A stretch of 12,500 bases of DNA from Trachelipus rathkii (GCA_015478945.1 JABUQX010116896.1:1-12500); one strand, 5' to 3'; counted from the first letter of the stretch, positions 1 through 9,423 are shown. The notes: a model not told the origin generated them from the letters alone. Program-made: numbers and translations.

Positions 1-182
1 TTTAACTAATTTTGACAATATAGACATCTTTGTGCACTATCTTCTGGGTGCTTCCCAGGGACTTCAGTCTCCAGCTTCCGGTTTATGCATCTATTTGAAA
101 ATTGTTGAGCCACTTTCTTTTTTGGTATATTTATATTTATACACCAAAAAATATTTTCTTGAAAAAAATTAATACCATGCCC

Positions 183-206
183 TGCTCCGGCTCCGGCTCC
201 GGCTCG
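183..206. repeat. CTCCGG hexamer tract
   Basis: About four uninterrupted hexamer copies, the cleanest tract in the array. It is followed directly by the GACTTAAGG box (206-214), which marks the start of the next spacer unit. Confidence 0.85.
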
Positions 207-340
207 ACTTAAGGATTCTGCACTAGTTCAAATTTCTTTTTCAGCTAGTCATTCCTTTCTGTTCAAAATTTTCATCTATTAGTTAGAAGTTAATCACTTA
301 ATCTATGTTCGATGATAGCATTTTGACGGGTGTTTTTCTT

Positions 341-382
341 GCTCCTGCAATCGGCTCCGGCATCCGGCTCCCGTTGGCTCCG
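341..382. repeat. Degenerate CTCCGG tract
   Basis: Interrupted hexamer copies (CTCCTGC, GGCTCCGGC, CCGGCTCCCG, GGCTCCG). A diverged TACTAAG box follows at 383. The decay is by substitution and small indels relative to the tract at 183-206. Confidence 0.7.
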
Positions 383-776
383 TACTAAGTTTTCTTGCTC
401 ACTAAGTAGGTTAAATTCCATCCTGCAAAGTTCTTTGGTCTTACCAATCTGCCTAAAAAAATATTTTTTTTTTAAAAACTGAAACCCAGGTTCAAGGTCA
501 ATTTGAATCCGACTCTGCCCACACTAGTTTGTACTGCACTATTTGCAAATTATACAATGCTTATTTCTTTCATTCATATATTTTATTCCCTAAAATAATA
601 AATATTTTTTTGAGAAATTGATCGGTAAACTCCAAGTATTCTCCTAGGTCTCCAACTTTCGGTTGGCTCCTTGACTGAGAATCTGCATTTAACTATTGTT
701 GAAAATTGTTTCAGTTTTCCCTTCTTTGGGTTAATAGTTTTGTCACCGAAATAATAATTATTGTTTGAATATATAT

Positions 777-822
777 CTCCTCCGGTTTTCACTGCTTCCA
801 GCTCCGGCTCCGTGTTCCGGCT
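777..822. repeat. Degenerate CTCCGG tract
   Basis: Hexamer copies interrupted by an AT-richer patch: CTCCTCCGG at 777-785, then CCAGCTCCGGCTCCG and TTCCGGCT. It closes a shorter spacer unit (671-776). Confidence 0.7.
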
Positions 823-978
823 ACGATTATTTATGTTTTACTGCAATCTGATTTTTGTAAATTTTTGTCGCAGCACTCTTTGGTTTTGACTGTCTTATAT
901 TTTACATCTCTATTAAAATAATGTTTTTCGAAACAATTTAAAACCGAGTTCCATTTCCTAATCTCTTCTTTTTTCTTC

Positions 979-998
979 CTGCTCCGGCTCCGGCTCCT
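979..998. repeat. CTCCGG hexamer tract
   Basis: Almost three exact hexamer copies, followed by TGACTTTAAGG and a good copy of the spacer (999-1100), including an AAATTGTTCAG box at 1030-1040. Confidence 0.8.
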
Positions 999-2275
999 GA
1001 CTTTAAGGTTTTCTTTGCATCCTAATATTAAATTGTTCAGTCACTTCTTTTAATGAATCAATTTTTTTTACCATTAGAATTAAAGATTTCTTGATAAAAA
1101 TATACCTCAGGGTCCACCTGGGAAATTTATTGGGTTGCGATGCCTCTCTCTCTATTACCTCCCGAACTTCCTGATCTGCGTCTTAAGCTGACATTGATCT
1201 TGTCGGCTCCGACTAAGGTTTTAACTTTCTCGAGGCGAGGTGTGGTTTGGAAATCGCACGACAGTACACAAAATGTCTGTTTGGAGTGAATTAATACACG
1301 TTCTGCCTTATATTACACTATAACAAAAATACTCTCTACTAAGCAAAAAATTTATCAGCCATCACCGGCTCACGGATTCTATCGAGGTCTGTAGAGCGTT
1401 TTGTGAGGCAACTAAATAATGATAAAATTGTCTAGCACTAGTTGCTTTGTTTGGCAATATATTTTTTCTTTCCCTTTTATAAAATTAAGATAATAAGCTC
1501 CTCTTCTTGTAATATTAATTAATAACGTACACCACTAGGCTAAACATGTATATCACGGTCCGTTTATATTATTCCTGACTCCCGTGTCCTTTAAGCGGAG
1601 TCTTCTGCTCCGGGCCTTAAGGTGTTTCTGTTGATCATATGAAAATTTTGTTTTGTCAGTCCTCGGCAAGCGAGCTCTGTATTTTGATGATATCCCAAAA
1701 GCAATTTCTCTCTCTCCACTTCTCAGAAAAAAGATTTCCGCTCGAGATTAAATATGAGAGGACCGAGGCCATGCCGAGGAGCGATCCACGCTCCATACTC
1801 CACGTATCACGTTGGGTCTCGGGGTTGTGGTCCAATTCGGTACATCAGCAATTATCGAGCATAGCTCCGTTACCTTATAGGTATTATTCTAGCGCATCTG
1901 ATTGTATGATGGAAAAAATGCCCATGTTCATTAGTCTACTCTTGTTGGATAATATATTCTTAAATTGTTTTTATTATACAATGAAAGAGGAGGAGGAGGA
2001 GAGAGATATTTTATTAATGTCCTTACACTGGACACCCGGGCTGGTTCCGCTCCAAGATTCTATTTCTCTGTAGGACTAAAGAGATTTTATTAGCAAAAGA
2101 ATTTATGAAAAATATGATTCTTAATTGTACTAATTCATTTTTGTAGATTTGAAACCGGAATAACTTCTACGACTAATTAATGAATAGTATTTCTGTAATA
2201 TAAAAATATTTACATTTAATTCCGGAATTGAGCGGCACCTATAATCATTGACACAAATATCTTTTCTTTCACGGT

Positions 2276-2520
2276 TGCCGGTTTATCCGGATCGACTGAG
2301 ACGTTTTCATACTATACTTATTAATTTGAAAATTGTCCAGCACTTTTTATTTATTTGGTAATTATATTTTTATGCATTTAATAGATATAATGTATGTTTT
2401 TTTGAAAAAAAATTATTATCCTTTCTTCCTTTCTTTTCAAGTTTTATTGTCCGACTTCACAACTTTTTCCGGCTCCAGCTATTCCGGCTTCCGGCTTTCA
2501 TTTCCGTGTACCCCTGTTTC
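2276..2520. repeat. Well-preserved array unit, distal end
   Basis: This unit begins with a GC tract around TTGCCGGTTTATCCGG, followed by a GACTGAG box. Its spacer contains the exact TTTGAAAATTGT box (2325-2336), CAGCACTTT, a TTTGGTAATTAT stretch and an A-run ending near 2420. It closes with a degenerate CTCCGG tract at 2469-2496. It matches the first unit (82-175) better than the nearer units do, so decay is not simply ordered along the array. Confidence 0.75.
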
Positions 2521-2639
2521 CCGACTAATGGTTTTCTCCACCATTTAAAATATGATCAAGTACTTCTATTTTTGTAAATAAATTTTTTATTACTCTAAAA
2601 ATAAATTCTTGATTAAAAGATAAACATCCCATATTTAAG

Positions 2640-2680
2640 CTTCCGGCCGATTTTCGGTCTCCGGCTGCATAGACTCCGGC
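2640..2680. repeat. Last degenerate CTCCGG tract of the array
   Basis: TTCCGGCC, TCTCCGGC and ACTCCGGC occur within 41 bp and close the final spacer unit (2522-2639). Downstream the composition turns plainly AT-rich and no more hexamer copies are seen. Confidence 0.65.
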
Positions 2681-3734
2681 TTCTTCACCGACTTCTGCCT
2701 CTTCACTATCTATTTTTACTATTTGAAGTAATATAAAGCTGGAGCCATAGCTGTACAAAAAGTTAACAAAATACACAAAAAAAATTCTGATTATATAAAA
2801 TAATAAAATCATTTTTGCAAAGTTGAAATAAATCTGAAAATTATATTATTTTTGATCTGGATAAAATTTGTGAGAAATTTTTTAGTATCGACAACCTATC
2901 CACGGATCTCACGTTCTCTAAATAAATTTTCTGTATTTCTTAAAAAACATAATTTATAGATTTCCAAAAAAAGTAATTATTAGTCAATATATATGGGGAA
3001 TGTATTCCATAGATTGGGATTGCAGTTAGCGAGGTTATATCATGGCTAGGATAGCGTTTTTGCCTTATCTCGAGAGGGGTGTTTAGGAACTGAGAGTTGA
3101 GAAATCACACATTAAAAAAAGGTGAGAAAACGCTGCTTATATTAGACATCTCTCTAAGCCACATATCAAAAAGTAGGGGAGAAATCATTAGTTCATTGAC
3201 AAAGTTTTCCACATTTAAATGAATCGAGCCCTTTACTCTATGAAGATATAATGAAATTGATATATGATTTTTGTTTATATAAGTAAAGCGCCATTTTATA
3301 ATTAAACCAACTTAAAGTATTAATATATTTTATTAATTATAATTATATATAAAAAAAAAGTATTTTATCTCACTTTAATCGGACTTTTCAGGATCAGTCA
3401 ATATATTCAATGTATAATCTCTTATAAGAAAATCTAATTTAAATAACAGTATATAATATTTATTTATATAACAAAAACTTATGTTTATTAAGTACTACTT
3501 TTATATAATTAGGCTGGAAGCTCTAAAAATTTGTTATATTTTTGGTCTATAAAGCATTATTTAAATCTTATAAGTAATATATTATATAAATCAACCTTCT
3601 TGTATTGAATGATAATATATTTTTATAAATTTATGTTGTATATATCTATATATATGTATATAGACACATCACCATCGGTGAGACTTATTAATAAAGGTAA
3701 ATACATTCATAGGGTTACCCAACTAGTCATTTAG
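2681..3734. other. AT-rich non-coding stretch, no gene seen
   Basis: All frames are broken by frequent stops and I recognise no RNA gene. A slightly GC-richer patch (3000-3180) contains an 8-bp inverted repeat, AGCGTTTT at 3053-3060 with AAAACGCT at 3127-3134, and the palindrome TCTCGAGA at 3068-3075. Both are small enough to occur by chance. Confidence 0.6.
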
Positions 3735-4200
3735 TAGAGAAGGAGACGAAGAGAGTATGGATGAAGAGGGAGTTCATGCTAGAGAGAAGTACAGAAGAGA
3801 GGGGAGAGAGGTGATATGAGTAAGAGATGTAAGAGAGAGAGAAGGAGAGAGAGAGAAGACGAGAAAATGTATTTTTCGTAGTTTAAATTATGAGCAGAGT
3901 TAAGAGATAGACGCAGAGATCGCTAGAATGATTGAGAATTCTACGCACTGAGTGAGAGAAGAGAGGAGAGTAGAGAGAGGAGTTATGGTGAGAGAGTACG
4001 CACGAAGAGAGAGAGAGAGAGATCGAGAGAGAGAGAGAGATTGAGAAGAGATGAAGAAGAGAGAGAGACCGAGAGAGAGAGAAAGAGAGCGAAGAGAGAA
4101 CTTAGATAAGCTGTTCAAACGCCATAGCAGGGATGCAAGAAAAGAAAACTATACGAGTAGCACTATATAGAGGGTGGGAGAGAGAGAGGAAGGATAGATG
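3735..4200. repeat. GA-rich purine microsatellite field
   Basis: Interrupted GA repeats run for about 460 bp and are purest at 4005-4040. The + strand is almost all purine over long runs. Such homopurine tracts can adopt triplex (H-DNA) structure. The serine/leucine-rich open frame on the minus strand is just translation of CT repeats. Confidence 0.85.
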
Positions 4201-4259
4201 ACGTAGCGAGACTGTAATCATATATGGATCACCAGGTATGTATTCTAGAGAGAGCTACC

Positions 4260-4710
4260 ATCTGTTTAACCACAAATAAACTTATATATAAATCTTACAC
4301 TTGAGAAAAAAAGATGGTTACATTTAATTTTTAGTAAGACTATTAATTTTTAAATTGATTTATACAATTTATATTTATATTTTTTATTTTAGGTATTATA
4401 ATTATTTAAGATGGATCATCTCAACATATATAATTTAATCAAACTTAGCATAATTAATTTGCTCTAAAAGTCTTTTGACCTGATACGTTATAATAATATA
4501 CCTTTTCATATTTATATATATTTAGTATATAGTGATATATATTATATATATTTATATTAAATTTAATATATATATATATATTATATAATACTATTATAAT
4601 ATTTATAATATTATAATATATTAAATAATATATTAATATATTATATATAATTATAAATATATAATATATTATATATATATTATATATAATTAAATATATA
4701 TAATTAGTGA
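4260..4710. repeat. AT-rich stretch grading into TA microsatellite
   Basis: From about 4500 to 4705 the sequence is almost purely A and T in imperfect TA/TAA repeats. No gene is seen. The 8-mer ATACGTTA lies near both edges (4483-4490 and 4719-4726), a weak direct repeat. Confidence 0.75.
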
Positions 4711-5657
4711 GTAAATTAATACGTTAGTGAACTTCAAGTCACATACTGGTAGTATTTTTATCTTTAAATCTATAATAGTAGTATCTTGATATGTCGCTAC
4801 TTATAGATCTCCTGTGTTATGTCAAAGAAATAGTCTTACTCCAAATTGCGACAGTGTGAGGGGAAATTCAAAAATCTGGAACTGCGCAAGCCAAAGGTTG
4901 TTTGGGAAAATAGATAAAGGGAATGTCTTCTAGACTTTACCAGTGGAATACATTGTAAGATTGAGCACATCGGTTAAGTCTGGGGTCACAGAGTTGGTCA
5001 GAGAAAGGTTGGGATTGTACAGAAAGACATGTAGAAAGATGTCATTAGTTGTGTGGAAGATTATATTCGAATAAAAAATAGAACTTGTGGATTATGAGGC
5101 TTAACAAATATCTTAATTTTACTCCAAGTTTAGAGAATTCGAGAAGCGTCAGAAGGTCGGTTGCTTCAAGGCGGCCTCATTAGAGTGAGTCACTTGCCAT
5201 TGGGTTGGACATCATTCAAAATGGAATGAGTAATGAAGTGTTGGTTCGTTGGCATAGAATTGGATAGGGAATGAAATAATATAAAGGTCATTATAGAAAA
5301 GTAGAAAAACATTTGGGAAAGGTCAGAACCCTGAAGAACACCATTCATTTTGATTGGTCTAGATTATATTAAAGGTAATGCTCGTATAATAGCTGCCGGA
5401 TAGGATTAATCAATGAGATGGCTAGACAGAAAGATGAGTGAAATGGAATCACATAATGGGTAGGGATATGCTTAAGGAAAAATTTTGTTCCCCTTGAATT
5501 GCCTATTGAGATTTGGGGCTCTTTAGAGGGATCACATGTATATGATGGCTGGATGCCTCACTGGCAAAACGAATTCAAATCCTAAATAGCCTTAGGACAG
5601 AGAACGCCAGAGAGAATCAGGAGATAAGGAAAAGTAAGATCGCTAGTAGGAGGAAGT
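4711..5657. other. Mixed-composition segment, no recognisable gene
   Basis: This segment has more balanced composition than its flanks and the + strand is rich in G and A. No frame stays open far. The best is a + frame stop-free at 4790-4930, a TAG at 4931-4933, then stop-free again at 4934-5071, about 93 codons with one internal stop. The translation resembles no protein I know. The segment lies between the GA field and the inverse CT field. It could be a decayed gene, an RNA or unique spacer; I cannot tell which. Confidence 0.4.
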
Positions 5658-5818
5658 CCTCTCCTCTTCTCTCTTCTCTCTTTCTTGCTCTATTATTTTT
5701 CTTAGGTCTTCTCTCTTTCATCTCTCTTTCCTTCGGTCTCGTCACTAACTTCTCTTCTTCGTCCGTTTACTCTGCTCTCTTCTCTCCCGGTATCCTTCTT
5801 TCTCTCTTCTCTTCTCAG
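5658..5818. repeat. CT-rich pyrimidine tract
   Basis: Interrupted CT/TTC repeats run for about 160 bp. It is the opposite orientation of the GA field at 3735-4200, so the two could pair as a loose inverted repeat around the TA tract and the mixed segment. Confidence 0.8.
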
Positions 5819-7290
5819 CCGTGCTGTCCTCATGGATCTGCACTGCAATATCCTGACGATTACGGAATACCTAGTATGCGTCGGGTCAGTAATATATTAA
5901 TTTATAAGTAATTGAGATGTTTTCGCTAGTGAAACCCTCTTGCCTCTCTTTGGACTAGATTTTCGATCTATAACTTTATAAAGAACGAGGTTAGATGATA
6001 CGGGGTCAGGACGATATAGTTTTTGGAGTTTGAGAAGGGTTCTCCTGCTTTTCGGTTAGTCACAGGCTGAATATATATGATTATCACTCTCATATTATCA
6101 TAGTAAATTATATAATCAGTAATGATGATACCTAGGAGTTAATTGACTGGGTTTAGGTATATTATTAGATACTTCGTAATTGTATATTTTATATATAATG
6201 TATATTTAATAGATATATATATTATAAATATACTTATTAGTATAATTATATTATATAGGTATATAAATGTATGATGTATATATATATATTAGGATTATTA
6301 TATATGTTTGACAATATTAGTCTAATCTCTGAACTATTCCAAACCGATAAAAGTAGATATTTTTTTGATGAATATTTACATACTTTTGTAATTATTTTTA
6401 AAGTGAAAGTAAATTATAGATTTAGTTAGAAATATTATAGGTGCTGCAGAACCGATTGAGTAATTTTGAAGAGTTATAATTTAAAAAAAAATATTAAGCT
6501 TTACTTGTTGAGTGTTCTTCTTACGTGTCTGGATGGTAGGGACATTTTACCATGTTCCTTTACCTGAATGTTCACTGTAAAAAAATTTCAGTGTTTATGT
6601 GAACTTGTATGAGTAAAATGCTGTTTCCATTTTGTCTCAGTAACAGGCACTTTTATGTTAAATTGATATTACATATTAATATGCGTATAATTACTATTAA
6701 AAGGGTTAATATTTAAATAAAGTAAAAAAATTGGCTAGATCAACTATAATTTGTAAGATACATTTTAAAATAAATTGTTCAACTGTATATGTCGTATAGG
6801 TGGTATACCAGATTGTATTTAATATATAATTGTTTAGAGAATTTGCCGTAATCTAGTTTTTTTTGATTAGTACGTCCGAGTTCCTCAATTCAATTGACCA
6901 CGAGAAAATTAAGGTGACTTTTTTTTAATGTCTATTTTTTTGTAACATTTGTTTTAATTGTAATTCATGTTGTAGCCGGAGCGTTCCTGGCCAAAAAAGA
7001 TAGTCACATGGGTATTTTCTCTAATTGGATACATATAATAGATTTTCTAGTTTTTTAGGCGTAGCATTTTTGAGACGCACATATGTCTTGATATTTCGTT
7101 GGTAGTTCTTTGTTTTTGTGGTTTGGTTAGTGATGTGCAATTCTTTGTGTTTTGTTTTCTTTTTGTTTATGGGCTTACAAAAAAATATTGTTAGTATTAT
7201 TTTTATCTATTATTTATATCTTGTTAGTTTAGATATGTATATTATTCGTATTTTATTAGTATTATTATTAATTTTTATTTTTATTATTAT
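5819..7290. other. AT-rich non-coding stretch, no gene seen
   Basis: A mixed patch runs to about 6060, then AT-rich sequence with a TA-rich core (6180-6300). From about 6840 the + strand becomes T-rich, which yields a hydrophobic 60-codon frame (7118-7300) made mostly of Phe, Leu and Ile codons. It starts at GTG only 12 bases after an in-frame TAG, and its 3' end runs into the 51-bp repeat, so I do not call it a gene. A small nested hairpin lies at 6570-6604. Confidence 0.5.
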
Positions 7291-7392
7291 TTTTTATTAA
7301 ATGTTATTTCTATTTATTTTTTAGCTAATAGTATCGCATAGTTTTTATTAAATGTTATTTCTATTTATTTATAGAAAAAAATATCGCATAGG
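7291..7392. repeat. Tandem duplication of a 51-bp unit
   Basis: Two adjacent units, 7291-7341 and 7342-7392, each start TTTTTATTAAATGTTATTTC and end ATCGCATAG. They differ mainly in a short central part (TTTTAGCTAATAG against ATAGAAAAAAAT). A third, diverged copy of the first part is at 7805-7838. Confidence 0.9.
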
Positions 7393-7440
7393 TTTAATTA
7401 TAAATTATGTTATAATCTAATAAGTTGATGTATTATATGG

Positions 7441-7765
7441 TTGGGGGAGCTTTCCAGATCCCGAAGACCGCGAGACGAAAACAGAAGGTGGTGTAGGAAC
7501 CGGTTTCTGCCATAAGCCACGCCTCGGTGCACCGGAATGGGTGAGGTGGCGGAAGGAACCGAGCCGCGGACTTCTGCCTCAATAATTCCTAAATATGAGC
7601 GGGGGTTTATTCCGGATAGACCCTTTTCTTCCGGGAGTTAGTTAGGGGAAATGAGTCTCCTAGGTCCGATGACTGTCGTTTCCTTCCGGATTAGGGCCGG
7701 AAGAGACTCGCCTGACTGTCTGCCATATCTGCGGTTGTATACGTGCCCTTGGAGGGTGTATTCTT
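7441..7765. other. GC-rich structured island, function unknown
   Basis: This island is abruptly GC-rich, with AT-rich sequence on both sides. Several complementary pairs are visible. TTCTGCC 7505-7511 pairs with GGCGGAA 7548-7554 (one G-T pair). GCCAC 7516-7520 plus CTC 7523-7525 can alternatively pair with GAGGTGGC 7543-7550. GAGTCTC 7653-7659 pairs with GAGACTC 7703-7709, enclosing CTTCCGG 7683-7689 with CCGGAAG 7697-7703 (they share one base). The motif TTCCGG recurs at 7610, 7629 and 7684, and its complement CCGGAA at 7532 and 7697. There is no open frame. It could be a structured RNA or a mobile GC cluster. I found no conserved rRNA, RNase P, tmRNA or intron core motif. Confidence 0.55.
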
Positions 7766-8020
7766 ATTAGTTAAATATTTTAGTTTAAGTTAGTTATTAA
7801 AATAACGCATCGTTTTTATTAAATATTGTTTCTATTTACATTACCCCTTTGTTTATTTAGTTTATGAAATTCAAAACAATTTTGAACTATCAAAACTTAT
7901 TGCCTCATTTTATATGTATCGTATCTGAATATATTAATAACTAATATGATTTATTATTAATAGATGTTATATAGTATATTAGCTAAGTATTATATTAAAA
8001 ATAGATGTATCTATGACATA
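7766..8020. other. AT-rich spacer carrying a third copy of the 51-bp repeat start
   Basis: Positions 7805-7838 match 7334-7367 at about 30 of 34 bases, so the GC island is flanked by copies of one repeat. The rest is AT-rich with no gene. Confidence 0.7.
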
Positions 8021-8082
8021 TACTTATATGAGGGCACTTATCCCTTTAAAAGGATATGTTATCATTAAACGATGAGATAATA

Positions 8083-8211
8083 TTGTCGGAGGACAACGCG
8101 GGAACTTATGCGGCCTTTCATTGCAGACTGGAGCCTCATGTGCGTGTCCCGTGTTAGTCTGATAATACTGTGACTTCAAATAGAAAGGTGTATCGGCGCA
8201 ATATGTTGTCC
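8083..8211. other. Candidate nested stem-loop
   Basis: Four helices nest without crossing: GGACAAC 8091-8097 with GTTGTCC 8205-8211; TGCG 8109-8112 with CGCA 8197-8200; CCTTTC 8114-8119 with GAAAGG 8183-8188; CAGACT 8124-8129 with AGTCTG 8156-8161. A competing short hairpin, TTGTC 8083-8087 with GACAA 8092-8096 (loop GGAG), would break the outer helix. The folded size is near that of 5S rRNA, but I do not see the 5S consensus. A minus-strand frame of 64 codons overlaps and looks accidental. Confidence 0.35.
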
Positions 8212-8308
8212 AATACAAGTATGTTTTTTTGTTTATTCAAATTGTTAATTTTATATGTTTAATGTTTTTTAAGTTATTTCTTTTATAGAATATCTGCATT
8301 TTTTTTTA

Positions 8309-8415
8309 GGGGCTTCGAGCCGACGGAGGGGGACGAAGTGGGCGAGGGACGAAGTCCACCCGTCAGTTCCCCCGGCTGGTGAGGCCGGGGAGACGACGCA
8401 GTGGACTGCCGGCTT
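8309..8415. repeat. GC cluster with nested hairpins
   Basis: The cluster opens with the hairpin GGCT-TCG-AGCC (8311-8321). GAGGG(GG)ACGAAGT is repeated directly at 8326-8339 and 8344-8355, and the second copy forms GGAC-GAA-GTCC (8347-8357). AGTCCAC 8353-8359 pairs with GTGGACT 8401-8407 around the perfect 7-bp stem CCCCGGC 8370-8376 with GCCGGGG 8384-8390. Its first nine bases (GGGGCTTCG) equal those at 9435-9443. This resembles organelle GC clusters. Confidence 0.6.
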
Positions 8416-8739
8416 AGTTCAAATCATCTTTTGCTAATGTTATATCTTGGGTTACGTTCCTTTAGGGATAAAATAAAAAAAAGCTATGTGCATTGGGGCA
8501 CCTTTGTCGTCGCAGCAGATGCCATCCTTCGAAAAGTATAAAGAAATAAATAAATTCGTAATTACAATTGGGTTTCGTATCGATATGATATGCAGGGTTA
8601 AGAGGCTACCATTTAAAAGACAAAGTCTCATTAAGTATAGGGGTGTGTAGATACTGAGATATGTAGAGGGTGCCGGCTTATGTGAATGGAGCTATAGATA
8701 TTAATTATTACTAATATAATCTTATTATTATAAGAGAAT
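8416..8739. other. Mixed-composition spacer, nothing recognised
   Basis: This stretch lies between the GC cluster and the long TA tract. I see no open frame of note, RNA gene or repeat in it. Confidence 0.5.
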
Positions 8740-9083
8740 TCTGTATATATATTATAATAATATATATATATAAATATATTATATTATATATATATATATA
8801 TATAATATATATATATATATATACTATATTATAGATATATATATATATTATATTATATGTATAGTATATATATTATATATAGTATATATATATATATATA
8901 TATAGTACTATATATATATAATAATAGTAATATATATATATAGTATATATATAGTATAATATATATATCACTATATATATATTTAAAGTTTACATTATTA
9001 TAATAATATATAATATATAGTAATATAAAGTATAGAATATTATATAGGTATGTAATATATATATATATATATATAGTATATAT
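8740..9083. repeat. Imperfect TA microsatellite
   Basis: Nearly pure A/T, dominated by TA dinucleotides with scattered TAG, ATT and GTA interruptions. It stops sharply at the left inverted terminus of the 9084-9895 block. Confidence 0.85.
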
Positions 9084-9108
9084 GGCTATTTATAAGATGT
9101 TGACTCCA
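9084..9108 (+). repeat. Left inverted terminus of the putative element
   Basis: Includes the 15-bp core at 9094-9108 plus about ten outer bases that match the right terminus with indels. It begins where the TA microsatellite ends. Confidence 0.6.
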
Positions 9109-9151
9109 GGAATGCGAAAAAGTCAATAAATAAATGTAACGTAATTCACAG

Positions 9152-9182
9152 TTATTAATTTGTATTAAATACAAATTAGTAA
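9152..9182. repeat. 31-bp near-perfect palindrome
   Basis: Arms 9152-9166 and 9168-9182 around a central A match at 14 of 15 positions. The inner 11 bp (TAATTTGTATT with AATACAAATTA) are perfect, and the one mismatch is a T-G pair. It could extrude as a cruciform or mark a dimeric protein site. Confidence 0.75.
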
Positions 9183-9423
9183 AATACTCAGAATTTCAAA
9201 TGTAATTTAATTAATATGAACGAAATTAAAAAAAGAAAATTGACAATATTTTTTTGTGCCTTCACACCTATAGTCTATATAAATAGAATAAGGCTTAGGT
9301 CCGGTGGCTTAGGGTCTTTAATATAAATTTTATTTTAGAAAAAAAAGAAAAAAAAAAGGTTTGAAATCAAAGAGACTAACAAATTAAATGTTATGTGAAT
9401 ATTTATAATTATTTTATGTTTTG

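Larger units (their letters stand above)
60..2680. repeat. Decayed tandem array: CTCCGG tracts alternating with AT-rich spacers
   Basis: Short GC-rich tracts built from the hexamer CTCCGG recur with AT-rich spacers of about 105-155 bp. A typical unit runs: CTCCGG tract, a GACTAAGG-like box, TTTTC, a TTTGAAAATTGT box, CAGCACTTTC, a T-rich stretch, then an A-rich stretch ending near AATACC. The 12-mer TTTGAAAATTGT is exact at 94-105 and 2325-2336, and an 11-bp part of it recurs at 699-709. GACT-type boxes follow the GC tracts at 206, 672, 999, 1211, 2294 and 2523. Copies are clearest at 60-670, 671-1210 and 2276-2680. Between 1211 and 2275 they are badly decayed (degenerate tracts near 1364, 1605, 2045). 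Short open frames here are by-products of the array. I do not recognise the repeat family. Confidence 0.75.

Noticed and set aside
583..792. 69-codon open frame, minus strand
   Set aside because: Lies across two units of the tandem array; no recognisable protein features.
1..2700. CRISPR-like array
   Set aside because: Repeats are long, diverged and spaced by similar, not unique, sequence; no cas genes.
2333..2812. Two open frames (2333-2548 plus, 2525-2812 minus)
   Set aside because: Both are translations of array units and T-rich spacer; hydrophobic residues come from T-rich codons.
3900..4118. Serine/leucine-rich frame on the minus strand
   Set aside because: It is a translation of CT repeats (alternating Ser and Leu codons), not a gene.
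5540..5590. ATTCAAATCC-like T-loop
   Set aside because: The flanking bases do not form a T-arm stem and no cloverleaf fits.
7118..7300. Hydrophobic 60-codon frame that could pass for a small mitochondrial membrane protein
   Set aside because: T-rich DNA gives Phe/Leu/Ile by default. It starts at GTG just after an in-frame TAG and its 3' end runs into the 51-bp repeat unit.
8024..8218. 64-codon frame, minus strand
   Set aside because: Coincides with the candidate stem-loop; no motif, and the length is within chance.
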